Origin: Calditrichota bacterium
GTDB taxonomy: Bacteria > Electryoneota > AABM5-125-24 > Hatepunaeales > Hatepunaeaceae
Direction of reading: 5' to 3'
DNA length: 64,000 nucleotides
Assembly: GCA_018644935.1 (NCBI GenBank)
Contig: JABGPL010000008.1
Location: forward strand, 1-64,000
Part shown: positions 63,891-64,000 of the stretch, one piece after another
How the letters are laid out: every line of letters begins with the position of its first letter
Position numbering within the stretch: the stretch's first letter is position 1
Notes under the pieces: generated by a model
What the model saw: only the letters and a program-made list of their open reading frames with translations
Told to the model about the DNA's origin: nothing
Databases searched by the model: none
Made by a program: the position numbers and the translations under genes

Positions 63891-64000
63891 AGAAAACGGT
63901 TGCCATGATTACGGCAACTTTGATTTTCTGGGTGACATCTAATGCAGAGGTATTGTCTTTAAAGTCTTCCCGGTCCGAGTTCGCAGATGACGTTGTCGAA

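Overview
The window is one contiguous stretch of bacterial chromosome, about 43% GC by eye, with densely packed genes. The first 34.5 kb is a nearly unbroken translation and transcription superoperon on the + strand. In order it holds tuf (C-terminal part only), rpmG, tRNA-Trp, secE, nusG, rplK, rplA, an rplJ/rplL fused frame, rpoB, rpoC, rpsL, rpsG, fusA and a second complete tuf. Two small membrane-protein genes follow, then the S10, spc and alpha clusters from rpsJ to rplQ, including secY, adk, map, infA, rpmJ and rpoA. A strong bidirectional terminator closes it at 34483-34513. Promoter-like sites are visible ahead of rplK, rpsL and rpsJ.

The second half is accessory and envelope-oriented. 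A minus-strand eno-ftsB-XRE regulator operon converges on the ribosomal terminator. A + strand block (37.5-45.8 kb) carries a lipoprotein, a GAF/sigma54 activator, three small membrane-anchored proteins that share a His-x3-Cys...Pro-Cys-x2-Cys motif, a coiled-coil lipoprotein, a PorX-type response regulator with a PglZ-like domain, and an SppA protease fused to an apparent outer-membrane barrel. Next come a pilin-like protein, a YihY/BrkB membrane protein, UDP-glucose dehydrogenase and a DUF2520 oxidoreductase. Two large exported minus-strand proteins follow: a VWA lipoprotein and a 1105-residue protein with about 12 Asp/Gly/Asn-Asp-Tyr repeats plus HEAT repeats. A GldA-GldF-GldG-DUF4340 ABC operon comes after them. 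The last segment is a nitric-oxide response module: a ric/ytfE-type gene divergent from a NorR-type activator, with three identical-spacing operators and a sigma54 promoter between them. The window ends with a phosphotransferase gene whose N-terminus is broken by an in-frame stop, and a membrane-protein fragment.

PorX, GldA/F/G, the outer-membrane barrel fusion and the lipoproteins suggest a diderm bacterium of the FCB group or a neighbouring candidate phylum. This is inference from gene content; no marker was placed on a tree.

The most unusual items are: (1) L10 and L7/L12 in one open frame with a perfect internal Shine-Dalgarno and an in-frame GTG, so free L7/L12 could still be made; (2) the Cys/His small-protein trio between a sigma54 activator and PorX; (3) tandem paralogous membrane proteins embedded between tuf and rpsJ; (4) long charged low-complexity tails on several translation proteins; (5) the repeat/HEAT exported protein; (6) the triple-operator NorR-ric control region.
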